Of a stretch of 64,000 nt of DNA, positions 1 through 12,900 are shown in pieces (position 1 is the first letter of the stretch; the number at the start of each line of letters is the position of its first letter). The position numbers and the translations under genes were made by a program. The notes beneath the pieces were generated by a model. It did no database searches. It saw nothing but the letters and a program-made list of their open reading frames with translations, and was not told where the DNA came from. The stretch spans positions 73,900,992-73,964,991 of the forward strand of contig JBOZIK010000001.1 of NCBI GenBank assembly GCA_051453625.1. The letters run 5' to 3'. The stretch is from Welwitschia mirabilis. Its lineage: Eukaryota > Gnetophyta > Gnetopsida > Welwitschiales.

Positions 1-2876
1 AATATTTGATAAGTGAAATAATTAAAACTAGATTTACCAACACTTTAGGAGTCGTATTTCTTTATTTTTGATCAAGAAACATAAATGTAAGTGTTTTTTT
101 TAAATAAACTTATTTTATTTCTTTAGTAATTGATTAATTGTAGTTAATTCCCTTAATATCAAAGTAGCACTATATTTCTTATCCCTTTATGAATAACATT
201 ATAATCATAAAACCATAGATATTATAGAAAAAAGTTATATGCACCATTAGTATGACATCACAAGTAACATTAGTCTTATAAGGTTTAATATTGATATTCA
301 CATTTTAAAACTCTATAAGATCCACATGCTACTTATTCTATAGATTAAAAACTCTTTATGGATTTAGTATTGCATAGTTTCTAGCTATAACATTTCACAA
401 TTTCATGGATAATAACATTTTCTTAACTTATTAAATCAGTAATGATAATTCAAAATTTACCTCCTATCTCATAGCAAATTCTGAATAAATGGTTTTGATG
501 TGTTTATTATTTAACATTGGTAGCATTCATGATCTTTATCATAAGCTAGTTTCTTAAATTTTACATTCACTTTTGCAACAATGTTATAATCTACTATGCA
601 TAAGGTATTTAACGTCTCTTAAATATATTAATTAAATCAATAAGTATTCTTGGCTCCATTCTCATGTATCCATTCATATGTTTATATCAACTTTCTTATG
701 ATAATTAAATCTATTAAAAAATTCTTGTTTACTCTCCTTAGATTCATTTTCTTATCCCTTTGAGAAGCATTATGACTGTTGTTGAAATTTTTATCCATAA
801 TAAATTTTAGATTTTTATTTCATAGGTTCTTATTTTACATAATCTAATCTTTACACTTGAACTTTAACCTTATCTAGAAAATTCATTTGGTTTGATTTAT
901 TCTTAGTATTTCATATCAATTAAGTTATTTGCACTAGCGTTTTTAAATTGATCATTACAGGCTCACCTTAAATAAATGATCTTAAATAACTAATATACAA
1001 AGAAATATTCTCTTCATTTAACTTTTATCTTATAGTTATAATGTAAATTGAAAATACCTTTGAAGTATATTCATCTCCTATTCTCTCATGTTGTAATAGA
1101 TTTTGCTAATTGGAAAAACTTCCATAGATGTATATAGGAATAAATTATGCATGTATTGTTTTCTTCAAGGACTTACATGTTTATAATGTTTCCTTGCCAT
1201 AGGAAATCCCTTATTGTTATATATTTTTTCATCTCTATGATGCTATTTCCTTAATTTTTATTAAATCAATTTTTATTTTTATCATTTTTACCTTAGATTC
1301 CTCTAAATTAAAGTTTTCTTTCATTTTTAGAATCTAAACTATTCATAATTCACAATATACCATAACAAGAATACATATTTCTTATTATTAATGATCTATA
1401 CTTTATTTCCCTTAAAAATAATCTTATAAGTTAGAATGTTTTTGTCTCTAGTTACTCTTCTGTCATTCCTAAAAACTTAATTGTATTTCTAATTCATTAA
1501 ATATGAATTCTACCTTAACCATTAAATTCTATAACTCTTTATATTTATCCTCTTCCTCACATTACCATTTTTAATTTTAGTTCCATTTATTAGAATTTCA
1601 TTTACTAAATATTCTCTTAAAAACATGTAATAAGGTAAAAATTAAAAATTAGAAGATGATAAGTTGAAGAAAGAATGTAACTTTTCCTTACTTTGATTTA
1701 TAAAATATGCAACTTAAAGGCTATGTATTAAGTATCCTAAAAATAAAATTGAAAATAATAAAATTTGGAAAATAAAAAAAAAACCTAAAATGTTATAATA
1801 GAAGCTTAGAAAAATCCATCTAAACCAAACTTCCTAATACCTACTACAAATTATAAAATATACAAGTTTTTATAGAAACATTAAAATGATTTCAATGAGT
1901 ACTCTTCCTATGCATACCTACTAATAGAGGTTTTCAAATAGTTTATACATCTTTAGTTTTCTTGATAGGCTAATACTTAGTGGATTCACTTCTTTATTTT
2001 TTAACATTAACTATATGTCTAGTGTTAGCTTTAATGAATCTAAAAGGAATATATTTATTTTATAAACTTGCAATGGAGTAAGGTTTTATTTTACATCATA
2101 TTAGGATGTAAATATGCAATTTCTAAACATGTTGAAAACATGTAAAAATTTTTAAAAATAAGGCATAAAACACAAGGGATATGTCAAACTAAATTTAATT
2201 CATAATATATCTTCCATGTTTAAAACTATTATATAGGATTTTCATTTGTAAATTATGTAACTAAGAATAATAGTAATATATTTTCTCTATTTAAAAATAT
2301 TTTCAAACTTTTCATTTTTAAAGTGTTAAAATAGACTATGTTATTGGGGAAATATGAAAAACATCATTCAATAGAGCATTATGAAAAGGTATTAATTGTG
2401 ATTACTTTAAGATATAGTAACATTTCACATGTCCTTTAATTCCCCTCAAGTATCCTAATAAATCTTAAGACATTTGGAATGATAACATTACTACATCTAC
2501 ATTATACATAGGAGATATCCATCTTATTTTATATAATTACTTCAAGAATTAATAAAGGTAAACAAATATGGTGTTGAAAGAAATTACAAGATCTAATTAT
2601 AACATTATTAGATCTCATAATTTAGTGAGATAATCAAAATAAGAAATAATTTCTTAAATGAAAGAGATAAGCATTTTATTAAGTTGAAAATAAAAATAAG
2701 AAGATTGAAAAGTAGATAAAAGCATTCATGCTTTTTCTAAGAATGGATAAGAGTTTTATAGTATAAATTCCAAAATAATGTATGATAATACCAGCTATAT
2801 AGAGGTTTTATAAATTATCACATATTCTAATATATTATTAATCATTAGTTTAATTAACTCTTATTTAATAATTATT
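1..2876. other. AT-rich stretch without recognisable gene
   Basis: I see no coding run of useful length, no RNA gene and no transposon end here. The stretch is T/A-rich on both strands with frequent stops in all frames. It may be old, fully decayed transposon DNA, but nothing in it shows which kind. Confidence 0.6.
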
Positions 2877-3505
2877 TGTTGCATAGTTTAGAAACTTAAA
2901 ATATAGTATGCCAATTAGGTTATTTAATGGTTAACATCCATGATCTCTTAAATAAATAATACATGTCCTACTAGTTGGACTATTATTCCATTTTTAAATT
3001 TAACTTTAGAATTTAATACTTAAGAAATTTTTTATTATGGGTTATTATATATGAATAGTTGTGATTCTTGAGAAGTTTATAATGATGCATTCCTTTGTCA
3101 CTATATAGAGGATAGTAAATTTAGAAGATAATAACTTTAACATTTGATTAGAAAATTAGAATATTAGACATAGGTAATATGCTATGATATTTAAACTTAG
3201 TAAATAAATCTCTAATTTAATAAATTTATAAATTTAATATTTATAAATTTAAAAGGTTAATCAGATTCTATAAGATGAGCTTAGTTATTAATAGAAAAAA
3301 CCCTAATCCTTATCTTTAAATAAAAGTGTATAATTCATTGTAATTATAATTCCTAATTGTCCATTGTGTTTTTATGAAACAATAAACATTACTTTTTATG
3401 TAAGAACAATAAAGAAACATTATTGTTTTTAGCATTTCCCATGTTTTTCTATTTCTTCTTAAATTCATCATTTTATATTATGTTAATATAATGATTCTTT
3501 GAACA
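2877..3505 (+). mobile_element. Copia-type LTR (5' LTR, left end uncertain)
   Basis: The right end is fixed by a Copia-style primer-binding site starting one base later (3506). Upstream are a possible TATA box (TTTAAATAAA, 3315-3324), a T-rich R/U5-like stretch, and a terminal CA at 3504-3505. The left end is a guess: a TG at about 2877 would give a 629-bp LTR, within the usual Copia range, but I could not find a second copy in the window to confirm it. The internal region downstream has no readable gag or polymerase, so this is a remnant. Confidence 0.4.
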
Positions 3506-3523
3506 TGGTATCATAGTTTAAGG
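3506..3523 (+). other. Copia primer-binding site (initiator tRNA-Met type)
   Basis: TGGTATCATAGTTTAAGG matches the start of the plant Copia primer site TGGTATCAGAGC closely and follows directly after the LTR terminal CA. In the family this is where the 3' end of initiator tRNA-Met primes minus-strand DNA synthesis. The differences inside the first 12 bases are few. The match is short, so chance is not excluded. Confidence 0.5.
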
Positions 3524-4466
3524 TTAGATATATATCAATTCATTAGTTATTCCTAAATATTGAATATACAAAGAATTCCTTCATAGTAAATGTTTTTAAA
3601 TTTTATCCATTTATTATTTTAGATATAGGATTTTTAAGATTTGAAACTCAAGCTATTCTTATTATTTGTATAGATTTTAAAAAAATTAAATATCTTCTTA
3701 ATAGATCCCTAAGTTGCTCAAGGTTTATAAAGAAAGAACGACAAAAAAACAAATCAAAACTAATTAAAAAAGAATTAAGAAGATTACACTTCTTAGTATG
3801 ATGTTATATGCCCCACCATTTAGTATGATGTTGTATCATTAAAATTTTGGGTGTGACATTCAATTGTCATATGTTAAACATGATACTTATGTCAGAATGT
3901 AATGAAAAAAGGAGGTGTAATTTCCTAGAGGACATTTAGCATTAATAGAAGTTTGTAAACCAAAAATAAAATATCTCTAAATAATGATTTCTATTAAGGC
4001 TTTAAATTAATTTCTCCTAAGTTTCTCCTTTAGGATTAAAAGTGATGATCTTTATAAAACAAATTAGTATTAATTCACTAGAAATATTCTTAAATCAATA
4101 GTAGTATTACAATATTTAAAAAAATGATAGTTAAATGTTTTTTCTAGAGTAGTACTAAGATGCATAATCTCTCATAAATTTATTTTTTTAATTAGTAATT
4201 TACAAGTTTGCAATTTTAGTATTTTTATTCTAACTAGTTTTTTGTCATATTAGTTAATATAAAATGCATTATTAAAATAATATAATTATTAATTTCTTCT
4301 TAATGGCTATGTAAGTCATGAAAACATAGGAAGATACTTCTAAAACAGTTTAAAAATCATGATATACTTCCTACTTCCAAGAAAAGGTTTCTTAGTATCA
4401 CTTATAAACTACATTAACTTCAAAATTATACATTCACAAGAATTTAAGTTTTTTAAGATTAATAAC
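3524..4466. other. Decayed stretch after the Copia primer site
   Basis: This is where a Copia leader and gag would lie, but I can read no conserved gag segment in any frame. There is a short near-duplicate (TTAGTATGATGTTATATG and TTAGTATGATGTTGTATC, about 3795-3840). Nothing else stands out. Confidence 0.4.
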
Positions 4467-4760
4467 TATTAGGATTTAGAGATCCAATGTAGAGTTAAAG
4501 GCCCATAAACTTGAGATTCCTGAGGACTTCTCAAGAAGTAGGAAGGATTTTCATTTAAAATAGTTCATTATTTTTATTTATGGTAATTGTTTAAATACAT
4601 GAATACTTTCCTATATTGGTACTAACTACCTCCACATCTTAAGGATCCACATCCTAACATATGTGAATTTAATCTTGCTAAGATAAAATTAAAATAAAAC
4701 ATGTATTTCATGTAGGCATTTTCACCATGTACATTATTAAAACACAAGCCAAACATAATA
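4467..4760 (-). repeat. LTR-like repeat, copy 1 (pair with 51775-52061)
   Basis: About 290 bases align along their length with 51775-52061, including the shared phrases CTACCTCCACATCTTAAGGAT and ACATGTATT and the ending AACACAAGCCAAA. The second copy is preceded by a minus-strand primer site, which identifies the repeat as the LTR end of a Copia-like element on the minus strand. Here the terminal TG has become TA and no primer site is readable to its left, so this is a solo LTR, a 3' LTR, or an element too decayed to judge. The rest of the LTR may continue to about 5480, but copy 2 stops before that and gives no check. Confidence 0.55.
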
Positions 4761-5109
4761 TCCATCAATTCCCCTCTTAATGTTAAGGTTAAAGGAATTA
4801 AACATTATATAATTTCTAGAACATACCTCTAAAATAGTGTTAAAGCATTAAATTAGAGCACTTAATTAAATAAGCACCAAACTTCAAACTAATAACAGAA
4901 GCAATAAGTCATTGAAATGTGCAACTACAAAGAAGATTTCCTTCGAGTGATCTTCCTGGATGAATCTGCATCCTTTAACCTACACAATTTCAAAGAAGCC
5001 ATCCTCTAAGTGGTCTTCACAATCTATGTATCTTACTTGAAATCATGGAATAGACTCAACACTTCAAATGGGACATACCCAAGAAAGGGACAAAACCAAA
5101 AAATATTTG

Positions 5110-5167
5110 TATAAAAATAATATCATGAAAAACATCCCATGTCACTTTTCATGATATTATTTTTATA
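5110..5167. repeat. Perfect inverted repeat, 22-bp arms, 14-bp loop
   Basis: Bases 5110-5131 are the exact reverse complement of 5146-5167, with a 14-base loop at 5132-5145. The next pairs outward are G-T type. It lies to the right of the LTR-like repeat at 4467-4760, possibly inside the same LTR. It could be a recent fold-back made by template switching, the core of a small inverted-repeat element, or a small-RNA hairpin. The sequence alone does not decide between these. Confidence 0.85.
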
Positions 5168-5927
5168 TGATATTATATACATAGATGGCTATGATAAGCC
5201 CACAACCTATATTAATAAGGAGTTTTAATAATTACATTAATCATAAATGGATGTGATTAAAACAAATCCCCAATCTAGATTAATAAGTCACCTAGTTAAC
5301 ATATATAATCCTACTTAATTAGAAGGAATCCTTTAAAACCTAAAATTTAATAACCCAGTAAATGACATGGGATAATCCTCCACATTAAGAGACTTTAAAA
5401 ATATTATTAAATTTGTTAATATATCCTACTAAGGAAATCTAAGTCAGTGTGAGCAAAAGTAAACCATTTAATATTATATCTCTAAACTTTTCTTTTACAT
5501 GCAATTTAAAATGAATATTTTAAAAGAAACATTATTAATTACAAATCATAAATTATTTAAAAACCATTTTGTGGACTTTTCTTTTCTTTCATGCCTTTAT
5601 TCTCCAGCATCAAAGACACTTTTACCTAACTCTAAGCTTTTCCTTTTGAGAGTTCTTGATGGAAATGCATAACAACCCTAAATTCATTAGTTAATTATTC
5701 TTGCAATTGCTTTTAATGATATGGTACTTATGCCCAAATTTGCATATCCTTAATAGTAGTTCTTTAAAAAAATTAGTTGCTTTAAGAGGATAAAGGTTGA
5801 CTACCTCTTACAAGATAATGAGTTTTAGACTATTGATTTCCATAGATGATATCAAGCACTTTAGAATATGTGATTGAGAAAACCTTCTAGACTTACTAAC
5901 TTACAATGCAAACATGGAAATCTTTAG
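5168..5927. other. AT-rich stretch without recognisable gene
   Basis: I see no coding run, RNA gene or transposon end in this interval. Confidence 0.5.
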
Positions 5928-6200
5928 TACTACTAGAAATACAGGTTTTTAAGACATTTATTTTAATAAAAACCTTAAATATCAAGCTTCTTAAGGTTTT
6001 TTTTAAACAAATGCTTAAAACCATTTAGAATTATTTTTAAGGAATTTAAAATCAAAATGCCTTAATAATAAGACATGCATTATAAATAATGGTTTAAAAA
6101 AATAATCAAACTAAAAATCTTAAATAATTTTAATGGTAGGTTTAAATAGGGTATTTGTTGAGAAATATCTTAAAATAATTAGCTGAATGATTTAAAATAA
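5928..6200 (+). mobile_element. CACTA-like transposon 5' end
   Basis: The stretch begins TACTACTAGAAATACAGG, close to the CACTACAAGAAA-type terminus of plant CACTA (En/Spm) elements with the first C changed to T. It is followed by many short subterminal repeats of the TTAAGG/CTTAAA kind in both orientations, as CACTA ends carry for transposase binding. The three bases before it are TAG. No matching transposase is readable nearby. The right boundary is where the subterminal repeats thin out. Confidence 0.45.
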
Positions 6201-7056
6201 TCTCACATCATTGAATCATGCATTACTCTTTTCATTTCATTAAAGTGCGCTTTGAATTCAACAAATCATCGATAGATAAATAAATGTAGATGAAGTAGAG
6301 GATGTGCATAGTCAAATTGATGGTATGGAATTGTAATTCAAACTACAAGAATTCTTAAAATTTCTTTTATTTAAGTAAACATCTTTTATAGAAGTGATAG
6401 GTCAATGTTTTTTTCTGATTATTCTAGAATTAGTTTAAAAATCCTTTTCCTTCTTTCATTTTTCTTTCTTAAATGGAAGTGGACGAAAATAAATGAGATA
6501 AAAAACTATATCAAAGAGTTTTAAGTTGATAAATAATTAGAAATCCTACAAGGATTATCAGGCTTGAATAAAGATCTATGTAGAGGTAGGATAAAAGAAA
6601 GTGTAAGTTGCAAAAGCAGGAGAGAAACTAATACATAGAGCTGTAATTTGATGAACAGAGACATGACCACAGACATGAGCAACATAATAAGAACTAAAGA
6701 AATCATTTATTTTGTTTTGCTAAAATATAGAGGATGTGGATTAGCATCAAAAAGGATGACATTTTAAGCTCTATGATTCTAATTTTGGTCATCATATCTA
6801 GCAGAAGACCATTTCAAGTTCAAAATTCTCCCATGAAAAGATTTGGGAAGAGTAACTTAGTTTCATGTGTAAAACAACTTGCATAGACTAGTAACATGCT
6901 TTATCTTATGACAGTCTCTATAGAAATTTTAATATGCAAGATGTGGAGCTTTGTATAACATTAGCACTTTTGAGTTTGTAGAGAAATTCAAATTTAAGGC
7001 CAAATGTCTTTGATATCATTTAGATCTTGAAAGATGAGATGGAAGCACCTAATCTT

Positions 7057-7076
7057 CCTAGTGAATTTTCACTAGG
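7057..7076. repeat. Short perfect hairpin
   Basis: CCTAGTGAA, two bases, then TTCACTAGG: a 20-base near-palindrome with nine-base arms. It stands alone with no associated element. In AT-rich DNA of this length such a hairpin is not remarkable. Confidence 0.6.
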
Positions 7077-9646
7077 TCCTTTAAACCATTGTGATATGTG
7101 ATTTTTTCCTTTGTTAAATGTATTTTAGATTAAAAATAATATTTGTTTTGAATTTTTTTCAAGATTCTTTTATGTTTTCTTATCTATTTTCAAAGGATTA
7201 ATTATATATTGTATCCTTAATAATATCATAATTATTAAAATAACCTCATCAATATTTATCCTTAAAAACTTTAGAATATATTAGTTTCATATTTAGTATA
7301 TGTTCCCTTAACCATAATGATTCAACAAAAAAAAAAAAAAGACTAAAGAAACATATGAAAGAAAGGTTTTCAACAACTTCCTTTCCAAGATAATGTTCAA
7401 TTCAAAAAATTTAATCTTCTGTGAGGTGTTAGTTTAATCCTCATGTAAGTTTAATAGATGATACAAAATCTTGACTAAATAAATTTTTTGTTTGTTAAAT
7501 TTTCTTCTTGAGGCATAAAATCTTCATAAAAAAGAGCAAAGAGATAAGGAAATCTCTTCTAATTAATAAGATCACCATATAGCCCCAATATTATAATTCT
7601 CATTGTTTATATAAGATAATTCTAATAGTAAATCGGTAGCTTCTTTGGAAGGTCTAGAATGTATAAAATATAGAAAAATAAGTAATGCACTAGGAGATAA
7701 AATAACATCTTTATTCTAGCTATTAATTCTTTTCTAAGAAAGGTTTATCAGATGGAGCAGACCCAACACAATGATGATATGATAAAATAGAATTATAAAA
7801 TAATCTTTTCTTCTTGAGAATGGCTATGGTTCACTCATATTCAGAGCATTTTCCATCAGAGGCCTTGGCCATTTTACATGATGTCCACATCAACTAAGGC
7901 TTCTTACAAATATTGATTATATCTAAAAATCATAGAGCTAATTTTGAGATAGAGATTTAATAACCAAAAGATTCACTAATATTGGTAGCTACAAATCCTA
8001 CTTGGGCTTTAAAGGATATAGTGCTTTTAATAAAAGGTACTATGACAAAAGGAATGTAAATCATCATTTTCATCAATATACTCTCATGATTTTTGGTTAA
8101 AACTAATAAATTATTAACTAGTAAAGTATCATATCTAGCTTAAGTTTAATGTTTATGAGTTATGCAAATCCCTTTTCTAGACAAAAAAAGATAATTAGTA
8201 TATTATGTTAAAGGAGCTCTTTTGATGGCAAAGTACATCTTAGATAAGATTAGGATTTAGAAATGTATCTTGCACTAAGATTCTAAAATCTAATAAGAAG
8301 TAAATAATAATAGCCCCCTTGATGACCCTAAAACCATTATGGTTCAAAACAAGCACAATGGTAATAAGATCATTTTCACCTAGGTAATTGTTAACACTAA
8401 GATCTAGAAGGTTCTTAAATGGCATCTAAGGTTGTTTAGCATTAATAGCATCAAGACCATTATGGCTCTTACCCAGGGTAATTTGAATATCCATTCTTGA
8501 ATTGTTTTGTTTTTTCAAAGAACACTTCTTTCACTTTTAGTCAATTCATTGTTATTATATACTTACTTCATACCTAGTGGCATGACAAGTCATGGTCGGT
8601 TTACTGAGTTATTAATTCAAGTATTCTATATGATAATATGAAATGAAAATTTAATTTATTTAGGGTACTAATTGATCTATTGGTAAGTTAGCTATAAATT
8701 TAAGGTAGAATAACTTTTACTCATATTAACTTTGCTTGCCTATGATTATGTACTTTCAAGTAGCATGGATATAGATGAAAATCATGATGGTGTATAGTGA
8801 ATAGCCTTAGTTGTTGTTTAGTCATATGATAGAAGGAGAAATGTTCCAAATAGTAAAATTTCTTTACCTCATTTGAACATCTATCTTTAAAAGATCTCTT
8901 TCTTAACTTTCAAGAAGTTAGATACTTCTCAAGTGAGCTTTTTGTGTACTACATAATTACTACTTTATTATATTCATGTACTTCAAACATGTACTTATGA
9001 TTAAAGCTGAGAAACCATGGTAGAGAAATACTAATTCTATTTACTTAAAATATTTTGCTCATATGCCATGGATTATATTTCTTCAAGGAAATGAACATAA
9101 AGAATGATACACAATAGAACATGTTTTGTAAAAATATGTAGCAGCATTTAGGTTTAACAAATATGTGTAAGTATCTATGTAATTAAAGAACATCATTATG
9201 AATGTTAAGTAAATTAAGGTAACTTCTGTGCTATCTATAATGTAATTTACTATAATACTAATTTGTGATTTAAACTAGTATAAGTATTACTACAAATGAC
9301 CAATAGGATCAACTTAATAGTTCTATAGAATCACACAAATTTTTGCATATGAAAGAATAATAGGCCTCTATAAATAAATTTCTCTAGTATTATTAATACC
9401 TATCTATGTAAATCTATGTCCTAAATGTATATAACCATAAAGATATCTTTCATTTCATTTTAAATGTTGTATTTTTAACTTTTAATAGCAAATGTAAAAA
9501 GGCTAGAGAGATAAATTAAGAAGATGATAAATAATTTTGAACTTCCTTTGGAATATAAAGCAATCAATATTATTTGAGGTTTTATGTTCCCTCTTTGTAA
9601 GTGTTACTTAAGGCATTATAGTATAAAGCAAAGATTCATTATAGTG

Positions 9647-9732
9647 TAAAGCTAAGATGCATTAGCTATATGCTTTATAATCTATAGTTGAAATGCATTA
9701 TCTTTTAAAGCTAAGATGCATTAGCTATATGC
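9647..9732 (+). repeat. Exact 27-bp direct repeat, two copies
   Basis: The 27 bases at 9647-9673 recur exactly at 9706-9732, 59 bases apart. Partial, diverged versions (AAAGCAAAGATTCATTATAG upstream at about 9626; TGAAATGCATTA between the copies) suggest a small decayed tandem array with a unit of about 25-60 bases. No function can be inferred. Confidence 0.8.
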
Positions 9733-9898
9733 AAAGCTATTTGAACACTTTAGGAACAAATCTCTTAAGAGAGAAAAAGATGTAATGATCATGTTTCTTA
9801 TGGATGCATACCTAGTTTTATAGTGTATATTGCTTTATAGTTTTTATAGTATTTAGTGAGTTACTATTTAAGGGCCACATTTCTTATTTAAAAATGTT

Positions 9899-9916
9899 TA
9901 TATATATATATATATA
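9899..9916. repeat. (TA)9 microsatellite
   Basis: Nine uninterrupted TA units. Confidence 0.95.
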
Positions 9917-12900
9917 CATATATTATCTTTATTATTTAAAAGATGCATTTAGACATCTTTTAGACATCTTTAGAAATTGTAACAATTCAAATATATATAG
10001 CATGTTTGTCATAATAGGTTGTTATAAGCATGTTTTTCATTTTATTGAGGGCATTCAATCACCAATTGATAATATTTGAATAAGGTAGGTCATCTTTTTA
10101 TATGGTCATTGTCAGTCTTGCATCTCAAGTCTTCTATAAGGTCATTGTTTTAAAATTTTCTAAAAATGATAATGTACATTAAGAATTATTAATATTTACA
10201 TGGTAATATGACTGACCTCCTCATATTTGTTGAATCTAAATTTTCTTGTGACATAAGCATGAGAAAGCCCTTGAATTTTCAATAGTATTTAGAATCGATA
10301 CAAATCTTAATACATGTTGGTTGCAGTTAGAGCAAGGCTAAACCCATTCCTTTTAACATAAGATGTTGATAATCTTATGTGCCAGACTTAATGCCAAAGA
10401 TATTCACAAGACTATTATGACCTTATAATATGATGTTAGGGCCAAATTCATTGCTTAAAGCATAGGAACCCATTTACTAGAAAGATCCCTTCATGAATTT
10501 AGAACTCTAGAAGCTCACCTTAAAGCTAAGGAGAAGTGCATCTTGGAACTCAATGTAGATAAGATAAAAGAGGAAAGGTAATTAAAAGTAGTTCAAAGCA
10601 CAAACTAGTAATGTTGAAGGAAAAAAGTTCATGGAATGCAACAAAAGAGAAGCTTGACAGAAATCTACACTTAATGGCAAGGCAAAGTGCTCTTGAATAT
10701 GTTTATATAAGTTTCATAAAAGAAAACACTAAAAAATTATGTACATCATTAAATTATCAAGTTATTGATGTTCTGCCTCTTTTGTTAAAGATGTGTTATT
10801 TTATTATTATTCAAAGAGTAAAGGTTAGAACTACTATTTCAATGATGAATGTGTCACTTTAAATAAGGATTTTTAGGAAGAAGTAACATCTTATACAATA
10901 ATCTTAAATAAAGATGTACAAATAGTAAGAAAGGATCCATCTTTTAAACTTTATTGCATTAATTACAAATGTCCCTTTCTTTTGATTAGATAGAATGGCA
11001 ATAGAATAGGCTTGGCTATAACAAGAAGCTATTGAGAATTAATTAATACAAAAGGAAATATAGAGAATCTAGAATTTTTATGTATTAATACTCCCATATC
11101 CAATCATAAGCAAGTTAAATCTATAGATCTAGATATTTTCTAATGTAGTAATATAGCTTAGGAGGTTTCCTACTTATCAACATCCATTACCCATGATGCT
11201 AGTAACTTGACACTTTTTTTTAGCCTGCCATCATCACTTAAAGGACAAAGGTATCAAAACTATATAAAGGGAAATAAGTATCAAGGATAAGATGGGCACT
11301 TTCACATAAGGCAAAAAAACAGTAAATATCTATATAAAAAAAGGAGAAAAATCTAGAAAATATGCAAAGTAGAAAACAAAGAACCTCTTTAAAAGAGTAA
11401 GGGAAAGAATAAAAAATGATAGAAAAAGTTAAAGACACTAACATAAGAACATATAAAAGGATTCTGAAGCCATAAAAATAGTTTTGAATGCTATTAAATT
11501 TCTCATCTCTTTGCCATTCATGCTCCATTGGCTAGGTGACTAAATGAAAGCAGTAACCTATGAGTCCATTTACGGGTGAAAAAAGTCTTCCTTTAAGAAA
11601 GAATTTCAAAAAGGATTCATTTATTTATAAAGTGGAGTTTTAATTAAGTTATATGTCAAGGGGTATTTTAAAAGAGATAATAAGTAGTTAAAACAAATAG
11701 ATCACTTAAAACATAGGAATCTAGGCAAAATCATAAAAAAACCATTGGTAAGTGATAGACATACAAGGAAGACACGAAGGAGTACACAACACTCATTAGA
11801 AGGTGTCTTTTTAAAGGTGTAGCATGAAGATAGAATCTAGCCTAGTCAAAAGGGGTTCTAGTAGAGTATATTAAGCATGGATGTGAGGAAAGGTAACCAA
11901 TTTATTTCACCTTTTTTCAAGTATAACATTGTAATTTTTTGGATTTTAGTAATGGAAATTAATATTTGAGTTATTTTATTGAAGCTTGTGTTATTCATGT
12001 TATGATTTTGGATTATCAATCGATCAGAATGTCAAAGAATAGACTATAAATCATAGATATATTTATCATTCTAATTGTTCAATTAGAAGATGTATGATAA
12101 ACATGTATGATTTTATCTTGTTTTTCAACCAACTGTAAATTGTTAGGTTTACTTCATCATCTAGGAAGATGAAGAACCTTATGAACAATAGTGCTTTGAT
12201 TTTAGCTCAACTACTGACATCTTCATAGATTATATGCAATAATAAAAATTATTTATGAGATACATTACCTATTTAAGAAAAAATTAAAGAGTCACAGTAG
12301 AATTTTTTTGTGCTTTTCTAGGTGGTAAGTAAAGATGATAAGAAAGTAAGGTAACTACATCCCTTAACTAATATTGACATGGTTAAAGTATAGGTGAATT
12401 AAGAAACTTAGATTTTCTCTTACCATTTATGTGGTAGTTTGTTTTGGGAATTTATTAGTTCTTATTAGATCTTAATCTCTATTTGTTGAAGGTATGTTAC
12501 TCTGTATGATGGTCTTAAATTATTGTTATAGATAATTTACCTAAAGATCACTTCATTGAGAACTTGAAGAAGCTCTTTACTTTGGTTGTCAAGTATGTTT
12601 ATCCTTTTTTTATGGATAAGAACTATATAAGAATTATTAATTTTCACATGTATGTTTTGTATTATGACTTTCATCTTATATCTTAAAGTTAAGCTAGTTT
12701 GTATCTTGTTTTATCAAGCATATGATGCAAAACATGTAGCAATAAAACATCAAAAAGATTTCATGACTATTAGTAATAAATTGAGTACACAATGTTGCTT
12801 TATATTTTTGAAATGATATTAACATTTCAATTTTGAATTAATGCAATTATGGGTTGATGTAGTAGAAAAAACTGATAACATTAAGAAAGGAGGTTGAGCC

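Noticed and set aside
3298-3310. AAACCCTAATCC, resembling plant telomere repeat
   Set aside because: Only one unit; it sits in an LTR-like context where such a box is common.
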